Shown here piece by piece: positions 10,626 through 24,468 of a stretch of 64,000 nucleotides of DNA. Location of the stretch: the NCBI RefSeq assembly GCF_016545825.1, contig NC_052613.1, positions 43,382,112 to 43,446,111 of the forward strand. Direction: 5' to 3'. Every line of letters begins with the position of its first letter. Positions within the stretch are counted from its first letter, which is position 1. The notes under the pieces were generated by a model. The model was not told where the DNA came from and searched no databases. It was given only the letters and a program-made list of their open reading frames with translations. Made by a program: the position numbers and the translations under genes. This DNA comes from Eucalyptus grandis (Eukaryota > Streptophyta > Magnoliopsida > Myrtales > Myrtaceae).

Positions 10626-13600
10626 GTGAAGAATTAATTGTTTTTCTCATATCTCAGAAACAAATTCTGTTGTCCTTCTGAGTGTGATTTCGCCGGTTCT
10701 CTCTCATCCGTGAAGAATAAATTTTTTTATTGCCTTTTACCTAAAAAGAAACAAATTATTGCCGTTACGTTGCTGCGGTGGAAACACCAGTGAAGTTGGG
10801 TTTTATATTTCCCAATGCATTACGCATGTCTTTAATATACGGTTGGGTTCCACGTTAGTATTGAAAAATTAGGTATAGGCTCATTTTACGATGATTACAA
10901 TGGTACATTTATAGTCAATTTCATGATGCAACCATTCTTTTGCTGCCTATATCCCTTTTCCTGTTCTGGCAAAAAAATTATATCCTTTATCCTGAATCAT
11001 GTATGAAATCCACGTGACCTGTGAAGAAAGATAGTCTGAGTTTGTGAACAAGCTTTCGTCAACCATACCTATATTATCTTAAGTTTATATAGTATATATC
11101 CACGTTAATAGATATGCTAAATATACATGACAGATTCATTTCCCGACAGCTTGAGCTCCTAAAAAAAGCGGTTTGTCCGGAACGGGGCACCTAAACATAT
11201 CTCATGATGTGGAATCCGTTGTGTGTTATTCTCTTGCTAGCTTAACATTTTCTAAACAAGAAACAGTTATCCACGGAGTCGGAGGGAGGATAACCATCAG
11301 GTCCCAACATTAGATTTCAGGTACCTGCATAAGGCCCCGACAATAGAAACCGTACGTACGTTAGTTTCGAAACATTGTTTATAGTTCCCCAGGAAATTTC
11401 ATCGGCCCCCTCCATGCTTCGTGTCTCGAGCCCTTGCTCGGTGAGCTTCCAAGAAGATGACAAATTTTCCATAATTGGGCAATTTGCCACGAGAAAGAGA
11501 CCGCGACTCTACGGAAAGGAAGCAGCAGAATGTCAAGAACAAGGACAGTTCACGAGTGACGAAACCTCCTTTTCGTTTTTCTTTTCAAAACTTTTGCTTT
11601 CTTCCCACAGAATTTCCAATTTGGAGACTAGTAGTAGTAGCTACCAATCCCTTGCGTGTCGTGTTGCCTTTTTCCTTGTTATAGTCGTTCATGTTGAGAC
11701 TAAGGAGAAGAAGCCACGCATGATGGCTTCTTCTGAGTATTTTATAGTTTCCACAAGAATTTCGTTTGCTCACCTAATACCTAACCCTAATTTTATAGAA
11801 TTTTCGTGCTCGCGTTCTATTTGACTCCCACGTCCATGCTGAAATTCAGGATCCCCCTGTTGACATTCCGAAGACGCTTTCCACGCGTTTCCGCCTATCT
11901 TACTTATTCAAACCCTTGCTTGGACTTATATATTGAATATTCTCCTCTAATGAGCTCCTACTGTAGCCAGTTCCTAGGCCTGAGCAAACCTAACTAGTAA
12001 CTTTTGTGTCGTTGATGGTCCGTATAGCATAAAACTGGTTCCTAGATGGTTATTAGCTTAGAACTTGTGGTCGTGGCTGCTATATTTGCTGTGCGTACAT
12101 GCGTTATTGGGGTCTGACATGTGATGACTGTCTGTTTTTCTTTCTTTTTTTATTGTGGTTTTGTCGCAGAGCGTTTATAGGCCAATCGCTTGGAGGAATC
12201 TGCAGTCCGTGACTTGTTCGCAGATCTAACTGTTTTTACTCATGAAAATTTGAAATCCCCGAAGGGGAACCTTATCGAGGGTTGTCATGTAGGGCTCCTG
12301 ATATTCGGTCCCCCAAAAATAACTAGTTAAAGCATATTTAAAAAAAAAATAAAAAATAAAAAATAATAATAATAATAATAAAAAGTGGGGTTCCAAAAGG
12401 CACGGAAATCTGTCTTTTCAACTGCAGCCGTAACTGATGTTCATCCTTGTGAAAACTTTCGAACGAAGATGCTCGCTCAAGTTCTTTCATCGTTCCAACA
12501 AGCTTACCTTTTGTATCATCTTAGTGTCACAATTTATTTGCTTGTTAGTAGGGATTTACACGTTGAGATTTTGCTTGCTGTGCCGGATACAACACATGGA
12601 GATTGATGAAATACATGAAAAAGGCAACGACAATTTAGTAGAAGCTTTAATTGATTCAAATCATTTTCTCACAACTTTGTTTTTTAGAAAGAAAAAAAAA
12701 TTATAATGCATACTGCTTTGATAGAGATCAGCATTGTAATGGTCTTTTGAGTAACTATTTTTGGGCTGCGCCCGTCTCATTGCAAAAACTGGATCGTATA
12801 TGGGTCCACGGGAAATTCACATGTTTGATGACTATGATGAACTAACTGCGAGTGCGTTGGGTTCACCGAAGGCTAGCTTCTCGAGCAAAATATGCAAGAG
12901 GACCGAGAGAGGGAGACAGGAGACGGAGACAGAGTCGGAGACAGAGACGGAGACGGGATAGGTGAAAAAAGTTCAATGGATTGGTTAATCAAGTTTCTCT
13001 AGAGAGGGAGACGAAGAGGTGGGAAAAGATCGATAGATTGTTTGATTAATGAACTCTCCATTGACTCAATGGATTTTCTTCTACGTAAACTCAAATAGAT
13101 TAGAAAAGAATTCGAGAAAATGTGTGGTCATGTTATGGTGATCGCCAGGGACGGAGCGTCATTATATGGGCGGTGTCAATTGAACCCATTGAAAATTTGT
13201 AATTTAACTACTATTTAACAATAAATTGTCATGTGCAGTGAACATTTGCTGACCCATTATATTGTAGATTTTGACACCACCAAATAATTGAGACGACAAA
13301 CTTCAACTCATTAGACTCGCAAACTCTAAATTGCAATCGAAAAAAACCTAATCTCAAATTTAAAATAAAATATCATTAAACTAATTAAATCAGTTTACTA
13401 TAAGGTCTCATGTGGCCTTAAATTCTTTCCCTTTTTTTTGGGACTTTTACATGAATCGGGTACGAACACTACCCTTCTAAATAATTTTCGATCCGAAATA
13501 ATGAGTGCGGCCGATATCACATTTTAGATGAAGAAAAGCTCTCAGGGCCTCTAGTTATCACATCATCCATGCACTCAACCGGTCATGTAATCCGTAATGT

Positions 13601-14071
13601 TGGATCGATAGCATCTTCGAGCGAAAAAGGCAGTGCAATGCATAGCATTTTGCTTATTAATCGATTGATGTGATTCTCTTGAAGCATCTATAGATCTCTC
13701 CACAGAAACGGGGTGTGCGCTATTTTTTATATTACATAATTCCTATGCATAGAAAGCGCACAAAAGATTGTCTGATCTATATGAGAGTTAATTAGCCTTG
13801 ACCAGTCTTATTACCATTAATGTTTTAATGTATATTTTTTCCGAGTATGACAACGAGAAAAACATGAATATGGATGCATGTTTGCTTTATTTCGATGACC
13901 CCACTAACAAAAAAGCCGAAGGTCCGTCCCCGGTGATCACGTCCACGGAAAAGAATCGAGTCAAAATATCACTACGAAGAATCGCGAAGCACATAAAACG
14001 CCAACCATAACTGACCTTAAAATATCAAAACTGGAACCAAACATCGATAAGGAAGCGTAATAATATAATGA
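10626..14071. other. Intergenic DNA, no gene recognised
   Basis: No open frame resembles a known protein; the longest (11375-11824, 149 codons) has no domain and no neighbouring splice pattern. Two simple repeats occur. One is an A-rich/(AAT)n tract at about 12340-12381. The other is a short hexamer array of GGAGAC-type units at about 12911-12957. Confidence 0.55.
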
Positions 14072-14081
14072 ATAAGTTATC

Positions 14082-15177
14082 GAGCAATGCTAAGAGAACG
14101 GCACCGTTATTCTCAAAGAATAATGGTGCTTTATGGACCATATATTTTTATTCAATGGGAATGGCAATCGACAAAACAAATTTGGAAAATAAATCATGAT
14201 ATAAAATTCTCACCTATTGAATAAAAATTATTTTTCCATAAAGAAAATGAAAATTCCTATTTGGCCTATTTAATACTTTGCATGACTACTTAAATATAAA
14301 ACTTAATTCTTTTGCGGAGTACTTGCGAAAACATTTTCACTAATTCTAAATAAAATAAAATTCAAATGTGCAACCCATGCACTCATTCTAACCTAATTTA
14401 ATGAGATTTCTAAGAATTACAGAAGAAGTAAAAAAAAAAAATTGAAAGTTGGCTAGCATGGTAATAAAGGGGGTTGTATAAAAGAAAAAGCATTGAGGTA
14501 AAATAAAAAAAAATAATCAAACAAATCCAACATACTTAAATTTTTAATATAAAATTCATTTAGAGTTAGTCACAACATGATCACTTCGATTATTGAGTTA
14601 ATTTGGACCGCAATTGCTTGAGTAGGATTTATTAATGCTTTAAGTTATGTAGATTGGGTATCCAAACTCTTTATTTTGACAATTATATTCATTTTGTTCA
14701 TTGCTGAAAATTTTCATTCAAAATTGCAAGTGTGAAAATGTTCAATCATAGAGGTGTTGTTAATAGAAATCCAACATTTATTTGGTCTTATAATAAAGAT
14801 GTTTAAACCCTTCTTTCCAAATTCTAAGTAAAGATATTTTATGTTGATGATATTTCCAATATGGAAAGGAGGAGGTGGGGTTCGAACGCCCACATTTTCG
14901 TAGGGATTGGGATGGGGGATGATTTAGTTTCAAGTGTGGTTTTGACCCCACGCCTATAAGCGAGGTAAGGCAAAAATTTGAGAGTGAAAGTTAGAGTAGG
15001 AATAAAGAAGACCGACAAAAAAAAAAATTACTTGTGGGATCCACAGTTCTCTCAAGGAATCATTTCACTTGCCATTTCCATTGAAGGGGAATATATGGTG
15101 TTGTTCATATAGTAGAATCATTTCACAAAGCTCCGTTATTCTTAGAGAATAAAGGTGTTGTTCTCTTAGTATTTCTC
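14082..15177. mobile_element. Non-autonomous MULE-like DNA transposon, 1096 bp
   Basis: The two ends form an imperfect terminal inverted repeat of roughly 110 bp. The left end starts GAGCAATGCTAAGAGAAC and the right end, reversed, starts GAGAAATACTAAGAGAAC. A perfect 10-bp duplication, ATAAGTTATC, flanks it at 14072-14081 and 15178-15187. A 9-10 bp target-site duplication with long inverted repeats is diagnostic of Mutator-like elements. There is no transposase frame, so it would depend on a partner elsewhere. A SINE-like copy lies inside its right half. Confidence 0.8.
14830..15027 (+). mobile_element. tRNA-derived SINE-like element, copy 1
   Basis: It shares about 150 bp with a second copy at 23.82-24.01 kb. 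A polymerase III B-box-like sequence, GGTTCGAACGCC, lies at 14879-14890. The 3' end is a poly-A run at about 15017-15027. A non-coding body, B box and A tail fit a SINE. The left boundary is approximate and no flanking duplication was identified. Confidence 0.5.
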
Positions 15178-15187
15178 ATAAGTTATC

Positions 15188-16714
15188 CGAAAGTGTCACT
15201 CCTGCAACCTATTCAAATAATAAAAATAAGAATATTAGAAGTACCAAAATATATGACTTACAATTTGGTCGCGCAATTTTACGAATAATAATTTCGGTTT
15301 CTATTTCGCTAGAATTACTTCTGCAAGAAAATATGTTGTGCCCCAATTCTAGACAAAGGATATCTCATACAAGATCAAATTTAACTTTTTTAATCCAAAC
15401 AACACTGAACAATATTGGGCTGAATTGGAATTTAATCAACAATGTGGCCCACAAGTTACGTGATCAACCCCAAAATATGTCGGAATTCAATCAATGGCCC
15501 AAATCGAGGATAGTAGAATACAATGCTAGAATTTAATTAACAATAATGTATTAGGATAATGAGATACAATGCCAGAACTTGATCAACGACAATGCATTAG
15601 GATAGTAAGATACAACGTCGAAATTTAATCAATGACAATACATCAAGATATGAATATGAGTCGAAACCTAATCGACCACGGGAATATAAAAGTTACAACC
15701 AAGGAAATTAAGGTATGCTATAGGAAAAATAAAGATAAAGAGATAACATTTTGATTGATTTGTTGGGGGGTTTCTCGCCAAATAACTTGCGATATATATA
15801 ATGAAAATTTGGTAACTGCTTGATTGTCGTGTATCCTTTAGTAACCACTTATGACTTTGTCAATAATTCTTTTTTGTACAACTCACTTCACCCATTTCTC
15901 TTATAAATGTCTTCGTCATGCCCTAAGGGTTATATGGGTATCGATGACTAGTCCATTGAGTCTTCAAATAGCAACCACTCTTTCATAATGTTCACCTTTA
16001 ATGCCTATTATCTTGGCATCTTGGGCAATATCTAAAGTGTTCTTTTTGAAATATTTGCTGCAAAAACCTATTCAAGAGGCCACCAGCTATCCATTAATGT
16101 AGTTTTAACAATTAGATACGTGCATCTTTTTATATTGTTATCTATCATTGGGTAGTTACTCTTATATTCGTTGATATTTAAGCATGTATCAAATACTACT
16201 TTTGTGATATCCATATGATTACAGTATGTTTTTATCATATTTTCTCATGTAATCACGATAGGGTCAATTTCGGTATTAATAATTTCAAAAAGTTTTCAAA
16301 AATTCAGTTGAGTGTCTTTAAGCAACTTTTTTATTTTTTATTTTTTTTTTTTTTTTTTTTTGTCTTTAAGCGACTTTTGCTCACAGGAGAATCTTACCTG
16401 TTGATGTGATTTTCTCCTCTTTTTTTTTTTTTTTGGATAAGATATGGAAAAGATAGCCAGTAGCAATTTCAAAAGTTATGTAATATAATTGAGCACTCTG
16501 AAAGTTTTAGAATTTCTAGGTTGTCCATCAACACAAGTACAGAACAACACCAACATGAGTACTTGCACACTATTCATCCTTAAATCATTGCAGCAAAAAG
16601 GTTCCTTCCAATAATTGATCGACAAGATATTACATTTCAATGAGAAAATAATTTTTTAGCAGAAAAGAGACCATAACCCTAAAATAATTGTTAAGCAACG
16701 TCACCACATAAACT
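15188..16714. other. Intergenic AT-rich DNA, no gene recognised
   Basis: No family-like open frame. A local repetition near 15500-15660 has three loosely similar stretches of the type GATACAATGCCAGAACTTGATCAA. Long T runs occur near 16340 and 16420. Confidence 0.5.
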
Positions 16715-16723
16715 TATCTCAAA

Positions 16724-17560
16724 GGAAAAATATATAAATAATTTTTAAATTTTGACCCAATATATAATGTCATTCTTACACTTTTAATTTGTTCCATACG
16801 ATTGTAAAAATCATTCTAAATATTTAGTTTAGTCCTTAAATTTTTATTTTGTTTAATCTAATCCTTAATTTTCCATTAAAAAGTAAAAAAAATTGATATT
16901 TACATTATTACCCTGATTTTAGAATATATTCATTTCTTTTTTTTTTTTTTGTCAACAAAAGATTTGTTGGTCACTATACAATACTAACATTCAAATATAT
17001 AATCTCATTTAAAGTTATATCGGGTTGATATTCCTGCTATTTTAATTTCACAATAAAAATATTTAACCAAGTTAATTAAGAAAACACAAGATAAAAGAAG
17101 TTGAATAATTTATCTATCTAAAAAATTAGGAACAATATTAGATTAATATAAGTACAACACATCTACACGTAAATCACTATCGTTGTTAAATGTTCTTCTT
17201 GGAAAACACTTACTTCAAAATAAAAGGTATATGAATCCAATATAAGTCTAAATGAGGTTATGTATACTAATGGAATTATAGTCGTATTTATAAAGATCAA
17301 AAAGGTAAAAGATAAAAAGTAAACATATTTCTTGTTGATTAATATATTAAAATGAAAAGATTTTAGAAAATATGGGCACTGTGAGTATGAAAATTTGTGA
17401 ATAGTAGTACCAAAGACCAATTTACTTTATTATAGAAAGCAAAGGCACCAGATTGAACATATTGAAAGTTTAGGGACTAGTTTAAATAGTAACAAATAAA
17501 AACTGTAAAGATGATATTGCAGATAGACTAAAGTTTAGAAACTATTTATATCATTTTGCC
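16724..17560. mobile_element. Non-autonomous MULE-like element, 837 bp
   Basis: The left end begins GGAAAAATATATAAATAATT and the right end, reversed, begins GGCAAAATGATATAAATAGT. The similarity continues for more than 100 bp. A perfect 9-bp duplication, TATCTCAAA, flanks the element at 16715-16723 and 17561-17569. Size, 9-bp duplication and long diverged inverted repeats fit a Mutator-like miniature element. There is no transposase. Confidence 0.75.
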
Positions 17561-17608
17561 TATCTCAAATTGAGAAATTAAGGTTGAATTGGTTAAATAG
17601 TTTTAAAG

Positions 17609-17783
17609 GGCTTTGCTAGTATAACAGTCCTTAGGTATTATGAGAATAACAATTTATTGTGACTCACATATTCTTGAAGAAATAAGTCAACAACAATTTA
17701 TAATTATTTATAATTTATTTTTGTGATCCAAAATAGATTGTTATTCTCACAATACATTAAGAACTGTCATGCAATTATTTCTC
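17609..17783. mobile_element. Short inverted-repeat element (MITE), about 175 bp
   Basis: The left arm (ACAGTCCTTAGGTATTATG, then AGAATAACAATTTATTGTG) matches the reverse complement of the right arm (ACAGTTCTTAATGTATTGTG, then AGAATAACAATCTATTTTG). The arms cover nearly the whole element, so it can fold into one hairpin. No clear target duplication was found. Confidence 0.6.
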
Positions 17784-18086
17784 AATTTGAAAATATACAT
17801 GCTAGGATTCTGGCCAAAAAAAAAAAAAAAGAGTACAATAGAAGATTATGATATTTGATTAGGGATGAGTAATGAGATCGAACAACCCAAAAATTGCATC
17901 GAACTAGCCATAGCTGATTGGTTCTAGCATAGTTCCAAGAAGAATCGGTCTGTTTCTTGATTCCCAAAAACCTAAGTTCCGCATTTAACCAATTCGGTTT
18001 CCAATTCTTATATTAACACCACTGGTTCAACCAAATAAGCCCATTCTAAGGTCGAATTGGTTTGGAAATGATCTTATATACCTTTT

Positions 18087-18285
<199 letters not shown>

Positions 18286-19081
18286 GTTCCAAGTTGGTTC
18301 CAAGTATAATTAGTTCAATTCCTAGTTCCACTTTCTCCAAATTGAGACCTATAGTGTAGGTTCTAGGTTCTTCTTTCAAAACTAATCCAATTGGAAACCA
18401 ATCACCCCTATATGTAAATATAGTCTTCTAGTATATAAACATAAATTAACATATATAGCTGATTAACAATTTTTTTGCAAGCAAATAACATGATATATTC
18501 ATACTCAAGATTGAATATGGCTTAATTTTCAAATCCTCAGTTTCTGTCTCTCATATGAGATATTATGACATTTTTATGGATGTATTGTATAGTGTGTTAA
18601 GAGTGAATCTTATATCCATGGACAACTGTGTTAATCAGTAGTGTACTTTATCTTACCCAAACTTGACCTTTAAAGTTTGAACCATTTGGATCAATCCTAC
18701 AGCAACCTGTCGAGAAAGTTATAAGGATTCCACGAAATGCCTGTCTTTTTTATGGGGATCTCTTCTGGTGACATGGTATACAAAAATTGAAAGAAATCGC
18801 AACCTAAAAATAGTCAAGATAATTGTCAAGTAATCGCCTCAACATTTCACTCTCCAAAATTAAATGCAAAACCATTTCATTTTACAACCATTTAAATTCG
18901 TTTTCTAAACCGATTTGCATCTTTAAATTTCTATCTTGACACACAAGCTTAAAACGAGTTTTCTTTTTCCTTTTTTCCTCTCAAACATGGGCAACTCATG
19001 TGCCTTGTTGCTAGTAAAAATAAGGGGGGGGGGCAGGCGGGCGATCAAAAATGAAAAATAGGCAAAAATACATGTTTAAAA

Positions 19082-19383
19082 AGGGAAAATGACAAATAAT
19101 TCACGAAATTTGATCCAGTGTATAATGCAATCCCTGGACTTTAGCACAATATGTAATGTTATCATTGAACTTTTAAAATGTCCAATATGGTTCCCAGATT
19201 TTTTGTTCATATTCAATTTAGTTCATGAACTATATGAAAATGTTCAATATTGTCCTTCAAATTTAGGGACAACATTGAACATTTTCATATAATTTGGAGA
19301 CTAAATTAAATATGTACTAAAAGTTCATGGATCATATTATACATTAAACCAAAGTTCAAGGATCAATTATGTTAATATTCCTT
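19082..19383. repeat. Foldback (palindromic) repeat, about 300 bp
   Basis: The two halves are imperfect inverted copies centred near 19255. TGAAAATGTTCAATATTGTCC is answered by GGACAACATTGAACATTTTCA on the other side. Outer ends GGAAAATGACAAATAATT and, reversed, GGAATATTAACATAATTGA resemble the MULE-like ends at 16724. A weak TTAAAA(A)G duplication flanks it. Confidence 0.6.
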
Positions 19384-20104
19384 AAAAGAAATCTGGCATA
19401 GTGTTGGGCTCTGGTCACATCCAAGAATTTATTTACTTTTCCCTTTCCTACAAATGCTTTAACTTCCAGATTCATGTGATCATAAAAGTTCGTAAGCCCA
19501 CGCCAAATGAACCCGCGTGGCCCATCATCTATGCAACTGGAAAAAGGAACGTACAAGCTGACCCAATAGCAAAGCCCAGGAGTCGAGCAACATGAGAAGT
19601 CCTCGAAGCCCAAAAGGTAATTTTCTCCCTCTCGTTGGTTTCCAAACGTCGCAAAAGGTTCGAAGCTTCATGCAGGTTGAATCTATGCGCTACTAAAGAC
19701 CAACGCAGATGATTAACATGTTGCGAGAAGCACCTCGAACACGGGGATGTAGGGCGTACGCCTGCACGGGGTTCCATATTTCGAGATGTACAACTTCACA
19801 AGAGTAACTTGATGATGTGAGAAATAGATAAAATGTTTAGTCGTACATCGATTGATGGTGAAAATACATGAATGCCTTTATCATTGAAACAATACTACAC
19901 GAAACTCCATTGGCGTGACTTATTCGCGTACGTTAATGATGTATCCAATCCTATGGATGATGTGAGAAATAGATAAAATGTTTGTCTTATTGTAAAAGGT
20001 TTGAATGGTGAGCATCAACTGTCATGTTATCTTCGGGGAGTAGATGATATTTACAATTGGACATGTAGGAGGATTCACAGACGGGCCCTAGCCTTGGATG
20101 TTGA

Positions 20105-20851
20105 GGCTGTGTTTGGTTCAATTTTGAGGAAATATAAAGTCATTTTCCCAAAAATCTTTTGACTCAAGGTGTATTTCTACAAAGCAAAGGCCATTTGTCT
20201 CCTTTGTTCAGTCTTCTATATTCATCATGTTCATTGTCCCCATCACGGAAGGCCCTCTATTCATCGCCACATGCCTAAGCGAGGTCGTCGAGGACCCTGG
20301 ACGTCGCCTCGCCTACATCATGCGACCTCAAGCGACATACAATCTGGAGACAAAAGGCTCGGGAGCAAGCCTTGACCTTGGCAACGCTCGAGACGATGAC
20401 CATAGGCCTTGGCGGCCCTTGACCAACTTCACCGACTCTTTGATTTGCCAAATCGCTGCTTAGATCACGACCCTATAGATCTCACCTAATAGATTTGTGA
20501 CTATCAACAAGGCTTGCCGCCCTCGGCCCCCTGTCAATGATCGTCGGTGACTGTTGACAATTGTCGACGATAGTCTAATGGCCTCGTGCAACCTCGGTGA
20601 AGCTGTCATCGCCAGACCTAGATTTGCAACATTGGAGAAGTAGAACAGTACCTTGCAAGGGCAACAATGGAATATCAAAATGTTGGTGAGGAAATTTTGG
20701 GAAGAAAAATTCATTATCCCACAAGCCTGCCTCTCTAAAATGTTGAAAATCTAGGCAATTTTGGCATTTCCCAAAGTGGGCAAAAAAAAAAAAAAAAATC
20801 AGGGGATTTTAGAAGCTCAAAACCCATTAAAAATCTAAACCAAACACTCCC
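20105..20851. mobile_element. Harbinger/Tourist-like non-autonomous transposon, 747 bp
   Basis: The left end GGCTGTGTTTGGTTCAATTTT pairs with the reversed right end GGGAGTGTTTGGTTTAGATTT. Flanking triplets are TGA and TAA, compatible with a decayed 3-bp Harbinger duplication. AT-rich arms enclose a GC-rich core (about 20240-20640) with repeated CGAGG/GACCTC motifs. No transposase is recognisable. The class is assigned from end sequence only. Confidence 0.55.
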
Positions 20852-21342
20852 TAAGAATTAGGTGCAAGATGCATGTTTTACAATTTTCATGTGAATATAT
20901 ATTTCTCACTCTGCCTCCCCACTCCCCCCAACAAACCCTGGGGCCAAGAATTGTTATAGGAAAAATTCCAAATAAGAGCCTAACATCATCGGCCAGCAAA
21001 ATATTCCAACCGATTAGGGGTATTTCATCCACAGACAATTTTAATTTTGATTTTAAATAAATTAGATTAAAAAATTATAAATAAATAAATAAGCAAAAAT
21101 ACAAGCATAAGGGTTAAAAAAGATAAAAAAAAAATTCTTAAAAAGTTAAAAAAAAAAAAAGAAGAAGCAAAAATACAAGCAAGAGGGCTCTCTCCCACTA
21201 TGGCCGCCACCCTCATTGTTTATATGACGGTGGCGATGACCAATAGGGAGGTTGGCTCCTTGGCAAGGGTCAACAACCATTGCCGAAATGGAAGCCTCGC
21301 CTCAAACCCACCAGCGATGGGACGGTAGCCATAAGCAGAGGG

Positions 21343-21345
<3 letters not shown>

Positions 21346-21384
<39 letters not shown>
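21346..21384. repeat. (TA)n microsatellite
   Basis: About 19 uninterrupted TA dinucleotides. A GC-rich patch immediately upstream (about 21185-21330) has no coding similarity and looks like the core of another decayed transposon. Confidence 0.9.
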
Positions 21385-21386
<2 letters not shown>

Positions 21387-22057
21387 AAGTTTGCTTTTTT
21401 TTTATGAAAAGAAAAAAAGGAAAATAAATTAAAAGATGAAAATGCCTTTTACTAGGCGACAACTTCAATCCCTTCATTGAGACTATATGGCCACCCAGCA
21501 TTCTTATTTGAGAGAACTAAGATACTTTGGACCTTATTTGAAATAATATCAGCTTTATGCCATTATTTAAGAAAAAAAAAAAAAAGGCATTTCTTGTAGC
21601 AATGTACTGTCTAGATTCACTAAATTTGAATTAGCACCACATGTCCATTGAATACCCGATCTAAAAAAAGTCAGACAATCCTTCCTCCTCTCTCCCTCTT
21701 TTCCTTTCCTATCTATTTATCTCCCCATCTAGTTTTCTACCACATCCTTTGGAGAAGCCACAATAGGCATTTGTTGCGACGGCTTTCACTGCCATCACTC
21801 GTCTGTCTCCTCCTTACAAGTCCCCCTCACCTGCACACAAGAGTATTCACGAAGTCTTAGTTGCCATCGTCGTGAAAATCAAGTGATTGAATGGTAAAAT
21901 TAACATAACAAGAAAAAAAATCAAGAAAAAAAATCAAACATCCAATTATGACAAAAAATAAAATAAACTCAAACATCCAATTATTACTCCACATGGGAAG
22001 CAAAGATAAGTGATGAAATGGAGATCACAACTACACTCAAATCATTCAAATACTCTT

Positions 22058-22785
22058 GGCTGTGTTTAGCGAACATGATAAAATATATCTCATCATGCAT
22101 TTGATACATGCTCAAGACATGATAAAATCGGATATAAATGGAATATATGCTAGATAAAATTATCTTATGAGAGAAGTGAGATAAATGTGGATAAAATTTT
22201 CAATATCCATAATATAAAAGTTTTTCTCAAATAACAAACCTCTTATATTAATAAATTTAAAAATATATTTCAATTTAAATAATATTTGAATTCTAATATA
22301 GGAAATTCAAAATAATAATAATAAATATTTTTTTTAAATTTAATCTTATTTTTGTTTATATATTTGAATTTGATTCTATTTTATAATATAAACTCAATAT
22401 ATAAATATATTTATTGCATATTTTAGGTTCTATTGGTATAGTTTTCTATTTAATAAAATCTTATTAGAGAATGATGGAAAGGGAAAAAGAAAGAAATAAA
22501 AAAAAAAAAAGGAATTGATTTAAAAAGAGAGGAAAATAACATAAAAAAGCAATCAAATCACAAGTGTCATAAGAGATTTTTAACATCTTTGTTTATAAAA
22601 TTTGTGATCGATTTATATTGATATGGATTTTATATCAAATAATTTTTATTATATGATATGAATATATTCAATTTTATTACTGCAATTATCAAACAGTGGA
22701 TAAGATATAACAAAATCCCTAGATTTCATATGTTATCATTATCCAATCCTATCTTGTTTAGAAATCCAAATAACCAAATGTAGCC
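22058..22785. mobile_element. Inverted-repeat element with GGCT(G/A) ends, about 730 bp
   Basis: The left end starts GGCTGTGTTTAGCGAAC and the reversed right end starts GGCTACATTTGGTTATTTGG. Further inward, GATAAAATATATCTCAT is matched loosely by GATAACATATG on the other side. The inside is extremely AT-rich and non-coding. No convincing target duplication was seen, so Harbinger versus hAT cannot be decided. Confidence 0.45.
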
Positions 22786-23814
22786 TAGATGTTTCTCAGT
22801 CCCAATTACCCCCAATAACTCATATGGTAGTTAGCCTTAATGATTCCTCATTAAATAATAGGAACCCACAAATCTTACTATAAAATTCACTAGTTTAAAT
22901 GCCAAAAGTTCCTCTTGGATTGTTTTAGTGGGTAATTCATGAAAAAGAAGACTCAATTCATGTACGCAATTTGTAAAGAAGACTTACTTCTTATGTAGAA
23001 AAGAATTCAATCCAAAATTTATTAAAAAAAAAAAAACAAGTTTACTCAAACTAGACATCCAACTCCAGTTAGCCTACTGAAATTAGGTTCTCTTGACAGA
23101 CTCAAACTTGATATATATTTTCAACAACTCTCCCTCCCTCTCTTGCAGTCTTTGGCTTCTATTGAAACCAAGGCCTCAAAGCCCTTGAGGTTGTTTCGAC
23201 CTTCGGCAACCTCGAAATCGAGATTGACTATGAGGTCACCATAGAGCAAAGCTCAAGCTGGCTTACTTAAGCTTTTATTAGAATAATCTAGACCCATCAA
23301 AATAGGTCATAGACCTATTTCTTAACTTATATTTGACGGATTGTGTTATTGTATGAGTAAGTTATACCTAGTAAATAGGTCATCAATAGATTTAAAATGG
23401 TAAGGCCCAAAATTATATAGGTGTCAAATAGACAACAACTTACTTAGACCGAACTCATATTTATGGCTCTCTCTTCCTTCTCTTTTGCCATCATTCAATC
23501 TTGTTCTCGCTCACTCTATGCTCTTACCTTCATTCGGGTGTGAGTTTTCTTTGATTGAGTTAAATATAAAAATATTAAGTTGAGTTGGGTGGGGCATACG
23601 TTGGATATAGGTCAAATCGAGGATAATCATTAGATTTGTATTATATGAAAATTGATCAATTTGGTTTGGACTATTTCAACTTGACCCAATTGTTTGATAG
23701 ATCTAGAATATATTCTTTAAGAGAGCAATACTAGACATATTGAAAAAATTTATTAAAATCCTCACACTAAATGATGTACCAATCTTTTGTTGGGTCTTAA
23801 AACAAGTGAACTAC

Positions 23815-24012
23815 AACTATTGAAGTTTGCTCCACTAGCAATCATCATTCTCAGAGGGAGGTAAAGGGTTCAAATCCCCACATTTTTAGAGAGAATGGAG
23901 ATGAGAACAATTAGTTTCAACTGTAGATTTCGACACTCATGTATTTTGTAAAAAGGCAGAGCAAAAATTTAAGAATGAATTGAGAATAAATAATAGAACT
24001 AACAAAAGAAAA
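23815..24012 (+). mobile_element. tRNA-derived SINE-like element, copy 2
   Basis: This is the second copy of the element at 14.83 kb. A B-box match, GGTTCAAATCC, lies at 23867-23877, preceded by a possible A box near 23834 (TAGCAATCA). The shared body runs through TTAGTTTCAA and GGCAGAGCAAAAATTTAAGA to an A-rich end near 24004. Boundaries are approximate. Confidence 0.45.
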
Positions 24013-24468
24013 ACGAGTGGACCACCAGTGCATTAAATGATGAATGACCAAATATAAAATGACTAGGTCACTTCTAAGAGAATTTTAGTCCGGTTTGTGA
24101 GTATAATAGTGTTTCTCTTGATAAAAAAATCGGGCATGTTCAAGCAATGTCGGATTATTTTCCCCTCGTGCTTAAACATGTCAAGTTAAGCATGAAGCTA
24201 CCAAAACAACTATTGTTTAAATCACATTCATAATCTAACACAGACGTACATATACATTCCTAAGGCTCGCTGCCTTTACCTACAATGAACGGTACAACCA
24301 ATCTCGTCCATCTTCAGAACAAGAACTGCATAAGGCTTAATATATATATATATAGCCGAAGTGGTACTACCAACTACCATGAATTATATAAAAGGGGATG
24401 ATCTGATCAAAACCAACAAAAAAGAATACAAAACGTTGTACCACACCATTTTCACAGGAAACTTTAAT

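Noticed and set aside
20227..20463. GC-rich 78-codon frame as a gene
   Set aside because: It lies wholly within the core of an inverted-repeat transposon and has no recognisable domain.
23867..23877. T-arm-like sequence suggesting a tRNA gene
   Set aside because: No acceptor, D or anticodon stems fit around it; the sequence is repeated at 14.88 kb and fits a SINE B box better.
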